Assembly: GCA_945861685.1 (NCBI GenBank)
Contig: CAMAVO010000003.1
Span: 1 to 49,313, forward strand
Direction of reading: 5' to 3'
DNA from: Chitinophaga pinensis
GTDB taxonomy: Bacteria; Bacteroidota; Bacteroidia; SXHM01
DNA: 49,313 bases
Each line of letters begins with the position of its first letter. Positions within the stretch are counted from its first letter, which is position 1. The translations under genes were made by a program, and so were the position numbers. Shown in pieces: positions 28,191 to 37,300 of this stretch. The notes under the pieces were generated by a model. The model saw only the letters and a program-made list of their open reading frames with translations, was not told the origin of the DNA and made no database searches.

Positions 28191-28241
28191 TTAATCAATT
28201 ATCAAAAAAAAATCCGGGGAAGTGCCGTTTTTCAGGCGTAT

Positions 28242-28249
28242 CAAAAGTA
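28242..28249 (-). promoter_or_regulatory. Promoter -7 element for the purH-mre operon
   Basis: TACTTTTG on the minus strand matches TAnnTTTG, 52 bp upstream of the purH ATG. It is divergent from the permease promoter at 28273-28280. Confidence 0.6.
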
Positions 28250-28272
28250 GATATAATTCTACATTTAAAACC

Positions 28273-28280
28273 TACATTTG
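28273..28280 (+). promoter_or_regulatory. Promoter -7 element for the ABC permease gene
   Basis: TACATTTG matches TAnnTTTG. It lies 47 bp upstream of the TTG proposed as the permease start and within any reading that begins at the GTG at 28222. Confidence 0.6.
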
Positions 28281-28326
28281 TAAACGATTTTTTAAAAATT
28301 ATTTTCAAGTTTTAAACAAACCTGTT

Positions 28327-29577
28327 TTGAGGCTTTACCTGAAGTTAGTGAATGAGAGTATTGCAATGGCAGTAGGCGCATTGGTGGTGAATAAACTGCG
28401 CACTGTTCTTTCACTGCTTGGAATTACCATTGGCATTCTGGCTATTATTTCAGTTTTCACCATGGTCGACTCTATGGAAAAACAAGTTCGCGGCAGTGTT
28501 GAATCGTTGGGTGATGATGTTATTTTTATTCAGAAATGGCCATGGACTTTCGGACAGGGCTACCCCTGGTGGAAATACTGGCAACGCCCTGTTCCCACTT
28601 TGAAAGAGTTGCACGAAGTGCAGGAGCGTAGCAAAAATGCTGAAGCGCTGGCTTTTATGGCACACATGCAGAAAACAGTGGAATACGGTAGCAGCAATCT
28701 TGAAAACGTAAGTATTGTTTGTGTGTCGCACGATTGGCAAAAAATAAAAACCTTTGAGTTAATGGAAGGCAGATACTTTACACCTTTTGAATCGGCAGGC
28801 GGAAGAAATGTTGCCATTATCGGAAGTCAGGTGGCAGAGGGGCTTTTTGGTGAAGCAAACCCTATTGGAAAAACTATAAAAACAATGGGCAGAAAGATTG
28901 ATGTGATTGGCGTGTTTGACAAAGAAGGCGAGAGCCTTTTTGGTAATTCAACAGATAATCAGGTAGTGATTCCGGCAGTGTATGCTCGTAGTTTGGTTGA
29001 CCTTAGAAAAGAGCGTTTCAACCCGATGATTCAGGTGAAAGGAAAAGAGGGTGTTAGCAATGAAGAATTGAAAGATGAACTGCGAGGAATCATGCGCTCC
29101 GTGAGGAAACAAAAGCCGTTGGCTGATGATAATTTTGCGTTGAACGAAACCAGTTTGTTAAGCAACAGCATGGAAGGATTGTTTACAGTAATTAATGGTG
29201 CCGGTTGGTTGATTGGCTTGTTCTCTATTCTTGTTGGCGGTTTTGGAATTGCCAATATCATGTTTGTTTCTGTAAAAGAACGCACACACATTATTGGAAT
29301 ACAAAAGTCATTAGGCGCAAAGAATTATTTTATTTTGTTGCAGTTTTTATTTGAAGCAGTTTTTCTTTGCATTATTGGGGGGGCAGCAGGTCTGCTGATT
29401 GTTTTTTTTCTCAGCCTTGCGGGAAGCAATATTTTGGACTTAGATATTTCCTTGTCGCTGAAAAATGTTTTCCTTGGCTTAGGCATCTCAGCCGGAATAG
29501 GTTTGGTGTCGGGTATTGTTCCTGCATGGATTGCATCACGACTTGACCCAGTGGAAGCTATCCGTTCAAATGGTTAA
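28327..29577 (+). CDS. MacB/FtsX-type ABC transporter permease
   Basis: A 416-residue membrane protein: N-terminal helix (NKLRTVLSLLGITIGILAI), a large periplasmic MacB_PCD domain (about 35-285), and three C-terminal FtsX helices with FGIANIMFVSVKERTHIIGI, QKSLGAK and the final DPVEAIRSNG. Such permeases work with a separate ATPase, often exporting lipoproteins, peptides or macrolides, or act mechanically; no ATPase gene is in the window. The start is uncertain: TTG at 28327 keeps the usual amphipathic N-terminus, GTG 28348 and ATG 28366 are alternatives. Its stop overlaps the convergent thioesterase gene by 4 bp. Confidence 0.85.
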   Translation: MRLYLKLVNESIAMAVGALVVNKLRTVLSLLGITIGILAIISVFTMVDSMEKQVRGSVESLGDDVIFIQKWPWTFGQGYPWWKYWQRPVPTLKELHEVQERSKNAEALAFMAHMQKTVEYGSSNLENVSIVCVSHDWQKIKTFELMEGRYFTPFESAGGRNVAIIGSQVAEGLFGEANPIGKTIKTMGRKIDVIGVFDKEGESLFGNSTDNQVVIPAVYARSLVDLRKERFNPMIQVKGKEGVSNEELKDELRGIMRSVRKQKPLADDNFALNETSLLSNSMEGLFTVINGAGWLIGLFSILVGGFGIANIMFVSVKERTHIIGIQKSLGAKNYFILLQFLFEAVFLCIIGGAAGLLIVFFLSLAGSNILDLDISLSLKNVFLGLGISAGIGLVSGIVPAWIASRLDPVEAIRSNG

Positions 29578-30011
29578 CCCTTGGTGTGGCTTACACGCGA
29601 AACACTGTAAACACCGCGTCCTTCTGCAATAATATTTTCAGGACTGTCGTGATAAGCAATCATTCTTGTAAAGATTACTTTGTTGCCGCTTTTCACAATG
29701 GTGCCTTCACAAATTAAATCTTTTGCCAAGCCCGGTGAGAGATAATCGACACGCAAGTCAATTGTAGAGAGTTTGTCGTCATAATGCTTTAACGTGGTTA
29801 TTCCTGCAGCACCGCCAACTGCATCCATGGCTGTGGCAATAACACCTCCGTGAATACTGCGTCTGCGCGGGTCGCCAATCAATTCGGGTTTATATGGAAT
29901 AAGGAGCGAAACAAAATTTTCGCGGACATCAATCAATTTAAAACCAATTACCTTGTGAAAGGGTATAAATTCTTCAATTATGTTTTGAAACAGTTCTTTC
30001 GGGGCTTCCAT
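29574..30011 (-). CDS. PaaI-like hotdog-fold thioesterase
   Basis: A 145-residue single-hotdog protein of the PaaI/YbgC-type acyl-CoA thioesterase group. The segment RRSIHGGVIATAMDAVGGAAG carries the HGG motif and catalytic-type Asp, followed by LSTIDLRVDYLSPG. It probably hydrolyses an acyl-CoA in the cytoplasm; the substrate is unknown. It is monocistronic, between the convergent permease gene and the divergent lipoprotein gene. Confidence 0.87.
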   Translation of the reverse strand: MEAPKELFQNIIEEFIPFHKVIGFKLIDVRENFVSLLIPYKPELIGDPRRRSIHGGVIATAMDAVGGAAGITTLKHYDDKLSTIDLRVDYLSPGLAKDLICEGTIVKSGNKVIFTRMIAYHDSPENIIAEGRGVYSVSRVSHTKG

Positions 30012-30012
30012 G

Positions 30013-30020
30013 TATATTTG
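30013..30020 (+). promoter_or_regulatory. Promoter -7 element for the 16-residue-repeat lipoprotein
   Basis: TATATTTG matches TAnnTTTG, 36 bp upstream of the ATG at 30057. It lies 2 bp from the thioesterase start codon on the other strand. Confidence 0.6.
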
Positions 30021-30034
30021 TATGAATTGGGAGG

Positions 30035-30042
30035 CAAAACTA
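30035..30042 (-). promoter_or_regulatory. Promoter -7 element for the thioesterase gene
   Basis: TAGTTTTG on the minus strand matches TAnnTTTG, 23 bp upstream of the thioesterase ATG. It faces the plus-strand element at 30013-30020. Confidence 0.5.
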
Positions 30043-30056
30043 CACTATTTGCAAGG

Positions 30057-30746
30057 ATGAAAATTTTTAAAACACTTTTGTTTTTGATTGTTGCGGCAGC
30101 TGTATTTGCTGCTTGCAGCCGACCATCGGGCTGCCCTTCCACGTTTATTACCAAGCCCAAAATAAGTCAGCGCGATGTAAATAAGTGGTTTGCTTTCAAG
30201 GAAAAGAAAAGCAGCAATTACCGCGAAAAGGAATTCTTTGCAATGCGGACAAATAGTTACCGCAATAATGCAACTATGAAAAATTATTTTGCCACAAGCT
30301 CGAAAAAAAGAAGTGCTGATACGGAGCGTAATTTTTTCGGAACATTTTCATCCGGTAAAAATAAATACCGCGATATGGATGCCTTTGCTTCCAAGTCCAG
30401 GAAAACACGTGCACAGAAAGAGGCTGACCATTTTTCATCGCCTTACAGCAAGCAAAACAGGGCAGGCAGTCAGGATTATTTTTTACTTGCAAGTCGTTCG
30501 GGAAGCAATAAGCAAAGCAAAGATTTCTTTAGTTCTTCCAGTAAAAACCGAAGACAACGGGCAAGTTATAACCGCGCTGAAGAAAGTCCCTTTGCTTCGC
30601 GCTCCAAGCAAAAGCAATTTGTTCAGCGTGAATATCAGCCCGATTTGTTTGAACCCAAAGTGCTATGGTATAAAGGCAAGAAGCGTGATAAAAATGCGCC
30701 TAAAGATTCAATGGGGAAAGAGGGTGGCGCAGATAAAGAAGAATAG
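30057..30746 (+). CDS. Lipoprotein with 16-residue aromatic repeats, family unknown
   Basis: A 229-residue protein that I do not recognise. Residues 1-20 are a lipoprotein signal ending in the lipobox FAAC. The mature chain is very basic and built from repeats of about 16 residues centred on an aromatic pair followed by small hydroxyl residues: WF45, FF61, YF78, FF94, AF110, HF126, YF142, FF158, then looser PF179 and LF198. The consensus is [DN]-aromatic-F-[AS]-[ST]-x-S-K followed by Lys/Arg/Asn/Gln. Spacing is exactly 16 for five consecutive steps. The DNA repeats are not identical, so the periodicity seems to be kept at the protein level. The start at 30057 is preferred because longer readings include the promoter and lose the signal peptide. 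Confidence 0.75.
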   Translation: MKIFKTLLFLIVAAAVFAACSRPSGCPSTFITKPKISQRDVNKWFAFKEKKSSNYREKEFFAMRTNSYRNNATMKNYFATSSKKRSADTERNFFGTFSSGKNKYRDMDAFASKSRKTRAQKEADHFSSPYSKQNRAGSQDYFLLASRSGSNKQSKDFFSSSSKNRRQRASYNRAEESPFASRSKQKQFVQREYQPDLFEPKVLWYKGKKRDKNAPKDSMGKEGGADKEE

Positions 30747-30863
30747 CGAAATCAACATTATCCTGTTTACAACTCTCGTATTTAATTTTGATTTAAAAAT
30801 AATTTTTAATTAACTTTAGGGTGGATTTAACTCATCAGTTATTAACCCTTAAAATTAATTATT

Positions 30864-31052
30864 ATGAAACTCCGGTCTCTGTTAATGTTTTTAGGATGCC
30901 TTTTGGGCGGAATAGGTGGTCTTGGTTATTCAGCTATTTCCGGTAGTTTGGAAATGGGTTCAGATCTTTTCTCGGTTGTGTTGTATGGAGTTTTCATCGG
31001 ACTTTTTTTTGCTGACTTCTTAAGCCAGTTATTTGAAAAACAGTTACATTAG
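30864..31052 (+). CDS. Small membrane protein, first of a tandem pair
   Basis: A 62-residue protein with two hydrophobic segments: LLMFLGCLLGGIGGLGYSAI, then VVLYGVFIGLFFADFLSQ. Glycines in the first helix form G-x-x-x-G-like patterns that favour helix packing. No family recognised. The next gene encodes a paralogue. TAACTTTA upstream (about 30812-30819) is one mismatch from TAnnTTTG and could be the promoter of both. Confidence 0.65.
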   Translation: MKLRSLLMFLGCLLGGIGGLGYSAISGSLEMGSDLFSVVLYGVFIGLFFADFLSQLFEKQLH

Positions 31053-31076
31053 ACTCTAAATTCTAAAATCAAGTAA

Positions 31077-31277
31077 ATGAAATTTAGATCCCTGATAATG
31101 TTTTTTGGATGTTTCTTAGGAGGATTAGGTGGGTTGGTTTATTGGTATATAAGCACCTGCGCTTCGGGTGATTGCGAATTAGGCTCTTCTCTTTTCTCAG
31201 ATGCTTTGTACGGAGTTTTTATCGGACTTTTTTTTGCTGACTTTTTAAGTCAGGGAATGACAAGAAAAGAAGCCTGA
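31077..31277 (+). CDS. Small membrane protein, second of a tandem pair
   Basis: A 66-residue paralogue of the preceding protein. It shares the start MKxRSLxMFxGCxLGG and the near-identical second helix LYGVFIGLFFADFLSQ. It differs by a short loop with two cysteines (TCASGDCELG) between the helices, absent from the first copy, and by a polar C-terminus. It ends 4 bp before the convergent ispG stop. Function unknown; the conserved second helix suggests a common membrane partner or homo-oligomer. Confidence 0.65.
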   Translation: MKFRSLIMFFGCFLGGLGGLVYWYISTCASGDCELGSSLFSDALYGVFIGLFFADFLSQGMTRKEA

Positions 31278-31281
31278 TTTT

Positions 31282-33234
31282 TTATTCCTGTCCTACAGGT
31301 TCTGCTTCTACCCAATCACCATGCAAGCGGATGAGGTCTATCAGTTCGTCTAACGCATTTTCGGAAGCAACATTTCTTTTTACAACTTCTTTGCCTTTGT
31401 AGAGTGTTATTTTTCCGACACCTGTTCCAACGTAACCGTAATCAGCATCGGCCATTTCACCCGGCCCGTTTACAATGCAGCCCATGATGCCAATCTTGAT
31501 TCCTTTAAGATGACTGGTGCGGTTGCGAATTTTTGCGGTTGTTTCCTGTAAATCAAACAATGTTCTTCCGCAAGAAGGGCAAGAGATGTACTCTGTTTTA
31601 GATATACGAGTTCGCGCAGCTTGCAAAATTCCAAAGGCGGTTGCATTGATTGTTTTGGAAGCTATTCCGTTTGCCTCTATCAGTATGCCATCGCCTAAGC
31701 CATCAATTAATAATGCGCCTGTATCGGTGGAGGCATGGAGCTGAAAGCGGTTTTCATCCATGCCTTGATAGGTTCTTTTTATGATGACAGGGGTTTTGCA
31801 ATTGCTGTTCATAAGGGTTGCAAACATGCTGCGCTGTTCTGCCATGCCATGTTCGTTGGCGGTTGTTATAATAAGGACAGCTGTTGTGTCTGTTTTTAGT
31901 TTTTCAATAAAGGATGGCGAAAGCTGAGTTAAAGTTGTTGAAATGAAATTGAGAACAGAAGATTTTTCTTTTGTAGAAAGGTATTCTTCATTTGTAAGCA
32001 GAGGGTATCTTCTTTCTTCTGTTTTGTGAGCATTCCAGGCAGTGTAATCATAAATAATTCCAAGAGTTCCGGGAGTTTGAAAATTTACCAGAGTTGCTCC
32101 TGTATAGATGTAATCGCAAGCCTGATCGGCAATATTCCATTTATCAAGAGTTGCAGAATAATTATAGCCGAGGCTGAAGAAGTTTGCGGGTGTTATTTCC
32201 GGCTTATTAGCTAAGCAAGCAATAACAACAGGGACTTTATGTCCTCCTATATTCTGCACTTCGTGAGTATTCCTGCGATTGTGTTCGTAAGGATTTACAG
32301 GGTATTTTTCAATTTCAGGGATTGCAGATTGTTTTTCTTCTCTTGTTGAGTATCGTTCTACCAATGCCTTGGCAACGGGTATTTCAAACTCGGGGTCTTC
32401 TGTTAAGGAAACACGCACGGTATCGCCAATCCCGTCTTCTAACAAGGTGCCGATACCGACTGCTGATTTTATTCTGCCGTCTTCGCCTTCACCTGCTTCG
32501 GTAACGCCTAGATGCAGGGGGTAATTCATTCCTTCTTCGTGCATCTTTTTAATGAGGAGGCGGTAGGCCTGCACCATTATCAGTGTGTTGCTGGCTTTCA
32601 TGGAAAGAACGATTTCATGGAAATCATTATTCTCACAGATGCGGACAAACTCCATGGCTGATTCAACCATGCCCAGGGGAGTATCGCCATAGCGGCTCAT
32701 GATTCTATCGCTGAGGGAACCGTGGTTGGTACCGATGCGCATGGCGGTGCCGTGGTCTTTGCAGATTTTTACCAAAGGGGTAAAGCGTTCACGGATGCGT
32801 TCTAACTCGGCTTCGTAGCTGAGGTCATTGTATTCATGGACTTCAAACTTCTTGCGGTCGGCATAGTTGCCTGGATTTACGCGCACTTTTTCTACTATGC
32901 GTGCGGCCACTTCGGCTGCATTGGGGGTAAAATGTATATCGGCAACCAGCGGGGCAGTGTAACCGCGCTTGCGCAATTCGTTTTTTATGTTGAGCAGGTT
33001 TTCGGCTTCTTTAATGCTGGGTGCGGTGATCCGCACAAGCTGACATCCTGCTTCAATCATGCGGATGCTTTGTTCCACGGTTTTGAGGGTGTCCATGGTA
33101 TCGGTGGTGGTCATGCTTTGCACCACGATGGGGTTGCCGCCACCGATTAATACGTTGCCCACTTTTACTGCACGGGTTTGATAGCGTGAGTAGGAGGTGA
33201 GGCTGTTGCAGTAGAGGGCAGGTTGGTCGGACAT
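31282..33234 (-). CDS. ispG: IspG (GcpE), HMBPP synthase, long form
   Basis: A 650-residue 4Fe-4S enzyme converting MEcPP to HMBPP in the MEP isoprenoid pathway. The TIM-barrel part has GGNPIVVQSMTTTDTMDT, KVRVNPGNYADRKKF and LGVTEAGEGEDGR. A long central insertion (about 300-540) is typical of the Bacteroidota/plant form. The C-terminal cluster domain has SCPSCGRTLFDLQ and IGIMGCIVNGPGEM, giving three cysteine ligands. I start at the ATG at 33234 (MSDQPALYC); longer readings run through a promoter element and a terminator. Confidence 0.96.
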   Translation of the reverse strand: MSDQPALYCNSLTSYSRYQTRAVKVGNVLIGGGNPIVVQSMTTTDTMDTLKTVEQSIRMIEAGCQLVRITAPSIKEAENLLNIKNELRKRGYTAPLVADIHFTPNAAEVAARIVEKVRVNPGNYADRKKFEVHEYNDLSYEAELERIRERFTPLVKICKDHGTAMRIGTNHGSLSDRIMSRYGDTPLGMVESAMEFVRICENNDFHEIVLSMKASNTLIMVQAYRLLIKKMHEEGMNYPLHLGVTEAGEGEDGRIKSAVGIGTLLEDGIGDTVRVSLTEDPEFEIPVAKALVERYSTREEKQSAIPEIEKYPVNPYEHNRRNTHEVQNIGGHKVPVVIACLANKPEITPANFFSLGYNYSATLDKWNIADQACDYIYTGATLVNFQTPGTLGIIYDYTAWNAHKTEERRYPLLTNEEYLSTKEKSSVLNFISTTLTQLSPSFIEKLKTDTTAVLIITTANEHGMAEQRSMFATLMNSNCKTPVIIKRTYQGMDENRFQLHASTDTGALLIDGLGDGILIEANGIASKTINATAFGILQAARTRISKTEYISCPSCGRTLFDLQETTAKIRNRTSHLKGIKIGIMGCIVNGPGEMADADYGYVGTGVGKITLYKGKEVVKRNVASENALDELIDLIRLHGDWVEAEPVGQE

Positions 33235-33250
33235 AGGTGGTATTTGGGTG

Positions 33251-33258
33251 CAAAAGTA
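33251..33258 (-). promoter_or_regulatory. Promoter -7 element for ispG
   Basis: TACTTTTG on the minus strand matches TAnnTTTG and lies only 16 bp upstream of the ATG, just after the upstream gene's terminator. Confidence 0.65.
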
Positions 33259-33265
33259 TTTAAAA

Positions 33266-33296
33266 AAACAGCCCCGCATTTTGGGCGGGGCTGTTT
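33266..33296 (-). terminator. Rho-independent terminator after porP/sprF
   Basis: AAACAGCCCCGC (33266-33277) pairs perfectly with 33285-33296 around a 7-nt loop; on the minus strand the stem runs into a T-run. Flanking A and T runs on both sides could make it act in both directions. Confidence 0.92.
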
Positions 33297-33316
33297 TTAA
33301 ATATAATAAGTTTAAT

Positions 33317-34270
33317 TTATTTTTCTTTGCTTGTTGGAGTCTCCACCGGGCTTTCAGCCGGTACATCATCGTTGTGACGGATTTTTGCAAAGCGAGCGCC
33401 TATCATTACTTCATGGCTTCCGCTGCTGTAGTTCTTGAGGCTCGACATCGGGAAGTCGTAAGCATAACCCAAAATAATGTTTTTGCCGATGTTGAAGCCT
33501 GCCATTACTGAAACGGCATCTTTGATTCGGAAAGCACTTCCTGCCCAAACCACATCGCGGTAACCGATTTTAAGACCAAGGTCAATCTGCATAGGAACCG
33601 GAGTAACGTATTTTAAAAGGAAGGAAGGTTGCACTGTCCAGTTGTCGCCCAGGTTAAAGGTATAGCCTCCCATGATGAGCAGGTGGCGGGCAAGGCGGCT
33701 TTGTGCATCAGATACGTTGTCAAAGAATTTTAACTTGTTGCCAATCAACTGCGGCATTGAAACTCCGAAGTAGAACTTTTTGGTGTAAAGTTGAATTCCG
33801 AAGGTTGCATCAGGAGCAATAACACTCATTACTCCGTTGCTCATTGCCGGGTCGTTACCTTCTTTCAAGGTAACTTTTGAGCCATCGATTTTAAATTGCA
33901 TTACACCAAATCCAAGACCGAAAGAGAGTTTCAGTTTTTGTGAAAGTTTTACATGATAGGCATAAGAAAGGTATGCCCCCGTGCGACTGGTAGGCCCGGT
34001 AACATCGCTATACACAGCGCCTCCAAAGCCCATGTTGTGCTTGCGGTGCGGACCGTGCACACTCAGCACATACGTGCGGGGAGCATCGGTAACACCCACC
34101 CACTGGTAGCGGTTGTTCGATTTTACTTCGTAGAAATCCTCGGTGCCTGATACGGCAGGGTTGAGGATATAATTGTTCAGCATGTATTGTGCATACTGTG
34201 GCACTTGCTGGGCTTTAAGGCCTGAAACAGTGCAAACAATTACTGTAAGAAGGGTGTATAGCTTTTTCAT
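33317..34270 (-). CDS. PorP/SprF family T9SS outer-membrane protein
   Basis: A 317-residue beta-barrel protein with a signal peptide ending near GLKAQ. The family signature is QVPQYAQYMLNNYILNPAVSG, with NNRYQWVGVTDAPRTYVLS and regular beta strands (FGGAVYSDVTGPTSRTG, HNMGFG). In Flavobacterium johnsoniae, SprF is encoded next to sprB and is needed for secretion of that adhesin; proteins of this family pair with type B sorting domain cargo. Here the gene follows the giant SprB-repeat gene on the same strand and is closed by a terminator, so it is probably that protein's dedicated partner. Confidence 0.92.
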   Translation of the reverse strand: MKKLYTLLTVIVCTVSGLKAQQVPQYAQYMLNNYILNPAVSGTEDFYEVKSNNRYQWVGVTDAPRTYVLSVHGPHRKHNMGFGGAVYSDVTGPTSRTGAYLSYAYHVKLSQKLKLSFGLGFGVMQFKIDGSKVTLKEGNDPAMSNGVMSVIAPDATFGIQLYTKKFYFGVSMPQLIGNKLKFFDNVSDAQSRLARHLLIMGGYTFNLGDNWTVQPSFLLKYVTPVPMQIDLGLKIGYRDVVWAGSAFRIKDAVSVMAGFNIGKNIILGYAYDFPMSSLKNYSSGSHEVMIGARFAKIRHNDDVPAESPVETPTSKEK

Positions 34271-34308
34271 AGTTCTGGATTTTTATTTTTTACCACTATT
34301 ATTTTTTT

Positions 34309-34367
34309 ACCACTAAGAGCACTGAGCTCACCAAGTAATTCTAAGTGTTCTAAGTGCACTTAGTGGT
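34309..34367. repeat. Dispersed palindrome, ACCACTAAG family
   Basis: ACCACTAAGAGCACT (34309-34323) pairs with 34353-34367 with one mismatch around a 29-nt loop; CTAAGTG copies lie within the loop. A T-run follows only on the plus strand, where there is no gene. It lies between the SprB-like gene and porP/sprF. Confidence 0.7.
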
Positions 34368-34376
34368 TAATTTTTT

Positions 34377-37300
34377 TTATCTCGCTATTGTTATAGGTCC
34401 GGTATAAGGTTCAGTTGTTCCATTGTGCAGGTCTATTACATAATAGTATGTTCCTACAGGCAGGTCTTTGCCTTTGTATCTTCCATCCCAAGCTGTTCCG
34501 TAGCCTTTAGAATAGAAGAGTTCTTGTCCCCAACGGTTGTAAACCATTACCACTGCTTCCGGGAAATTATTGATAAAGTCAATAATCCAGGTATCATTAA
34601 TACCGTCATCATTTGGTGTTATACCATCAGGGAAAACAATTCCGGGAGATACTTCAATGGTTAACGAATCAACCGCAGAGCATCCGTTTTCATCTGTTCC
34701 GGTTACAAAGTAGATAGTAGTTATTGTTGGTGATGCAATCGGGTTGTAGATGTTTGCATTATCCAACCCATCGCTTGGCGACCATGAATAAGTTCCGTTG
34801 GTTCCAGCACCGGCAGCTTCTAATTGCACCGTAGTTCCTGAAAGAATTTCAGCACCAGCACCCGCATCAATTACAGGAAGAGGGTTAACGGTAACAGTTA
34901 CTGTGTCATAATCCACGCAACTGAAGTTGGTAACCTGAACAATATAGGTTGTAGTAGTAGTGATGGTTGCAACCGGATTGTCGATGTTGTTGTAATTTAA
35001 TCCTGAAGCAGGAGTCCACAGATAACCGCTTCCGCCTGTTGCCTGCAACTGAACCTGATCACCAATACAAATTGTAATATCGGGTCCTGCGTTTGCATCA
35101 ATTACTATCTGCTCAACCACTGTTACAATGAGTGTTTTAGAGCAACCTGTGTTGTCGGTTACGGTTACGGTATAAACTCCGGGAAGCAGGTTAGTCAGGT
35201 CTTCGGTAGTTGCTCCGTTATCCCAATCGTAGGTATATCCCGGAACACCACCTGATACAGAAAGGTCAATTGCTCCGTTGTCAGTATTAGTACATGTTGG
35301 TGCAGTTACAGAAGCAGAGACTACAATAATCGGAGGCTCGCTGATGGTAACAGTTGCTGTGGTATCACAACCATTCGCATCGGTTACAGTTACTGTGTAA
35401 GTACCTGCACAAAGACCGGTAGCAGTTGCAGTTGTTTGTCCGCCCGGAACCCAGATGTAAGAGTATACAGGAGTTCCACCTGCAGGTGTTACTGTAGCTG
35501 TTCCATCGCAATTGCCTCCGCAGCTTGCGTCTACACCTGTTGCAGCTGCAGTAAGCAATGCAGGTTCGGTAATGGTAATTGTTGAAATTGAAACGCAGTT
35601 TGCAGCATCGGTTACGGTTACTGTATAAGTGCCCGGGCAAAGATTGGTTGCCATAGCAGAATTTTGTCCGTTAGCCCATACAAAGCTATATGGCTCAACA
35701 CCGCCTGTTGCAATTGCAGTTGCCGTTCCATCGCACTGGCCAAAGCAACTTACGTTGTTGAACAATGGAATTGCAGTTGCCAAAGCATTCTGGTCGCTGA
35801 TGATGACTGTGGAAGTAGTATTACAACCGATTGCATCAGTAATAACAACACTGTATGTTCCAATACAAAGATTAATTGCGGTGCTATCGGTTTGTCCGTT
35901 ATTCCACAGATAAGAGTATGGAGGAACACCACCCAATACGCTAACTATTGCATACGCATCGCAATTTCCAGCGCAAAGTATTTCACTGAAATCAGTTATA
36001 GAAGAAGTTAGGATTGGTGGTTCAAGAATGATAACGTTGACAGAAATGGTACAACCGTTTCCATCGGTAACTAGCACTGAATAATTTCCTGCGCAAAGAG
36101 CTACAGCGGTGCTGTCGGTTTGTCCGTCACTCCATGCATATTGGTAAGGAAGTGTTCCACCACCAACGTTAGCAGTTGCTGTTCCATCACACACACCACC
36201 GCAACTTGCATTGGTTGTAGTCGGGTAAAGTGTAAGGATAGGAGGCTCAGTGATTACAATGGTTTGTGTTGTGTCGCAACCGTTGGCATCTGTAACGGTT
36301 ACCGTGTAGGTTCCTGCACACAGATTAATTGCAGTTTCGGTAGTTTGACCTGATGGAGACCACAAGTAAGAGTATGCCGGTGTTCCACCGTTTGCTGTTG
36401 CAGTAGCAGAACCATCGCATAGTCCACCGCAGCTTACATTATTAATTACTGTAGCATCAAATACAAGTAAAGTTGGTTCTGTTACAATTACTGTATCCTG
36501 ACCTGTGCAACCATTAGCATCGGTTACTAACAAGTAGTATTCGCCCGGACAAAGGCTATCAACAAAGTCTATTGTTTCCAGTCCTGTAGTGTTCAGCCAC
36601 TGATACGTGTAAGGAGCAGTTCCGCCCGCAGGGGTTGCAGTTACATCTGCATTGCAGAAACCAAAGCAGGTTACGTTATTCACTGCAAATGTCATAGTAA
36701 CAGGTGCCGGTTCAGTAACGTTGATAACAGCTGATTGCACGCAACCAAGAGAGTCGGTAACGGTAACAGTATAAATACCTGCACACAATGCAGTAGCGGT
36801 ATCACCTGTTTGAGAAGTTGGATTCCATGAATAGGTGTATCCTGTAACTAACGAAGGAGTACCACCTGTAGCAACTACCCAAGCCGAAGCATCGCAAACA
36901 CCGTTGCAACTTGCAGGCAGCATGTCTGTTGTAAGTGTGATTTCGGTAGGCTCACCAATTAATACTGAAGTTCCCTGAACGCATCCGTTGGCATCCGTAA
37001 CCTGAACAATGTATGTTCCAGCGCAAAGACTGTCTGCCGTTGCATCGGTTTGGTTACCGGGAGTCCATAAATAGGTGTAAGCACCGGTGCCGCCTGTTGC
37101 GGTAACTGTTGCTGTTCCATCGCAAACGCTAAAGCACAAAGCATCTGTCCATGAAGTTGACAAAACAATAGGTGTAGGTTCTGTAACCGGAATGTCAGTC
37201 CATGTAGAAGTGCAACCGTTAGCATCGGTAACAACTACACTATACGTTCCGGGGCAAAGTGTTACTGCAGTTGCAGTAGTTTGTCCATCGTTCCACAGGT

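Noticed and set aside
28327..29577. Orphan permease as a novel system
   Set aside because: MacB/FtsX-type permeases are often encoded apart from their ATPase in Bacteroidota, so the missing ATPase is not informative.
29850..30056. Upstream extension of the repeat lipoprotein
   Set aside because: It overlaps the thioesterase gene and promoter and would bury a clear lipoprotein signal peptide.
33235..33390. 52-residue N-terminal extension of IspG
   Set aside because: It runs through the promoter element and the terminator stem of the preceding gene, and the family begins near MSDQPALYC.
34309..34367. Terminator between the adhesin gene and porP/sprF
   Set aside because: The T-run follows the hairpin only on the plus strand; on the minus strand the stem is followed by A-rich sequence.
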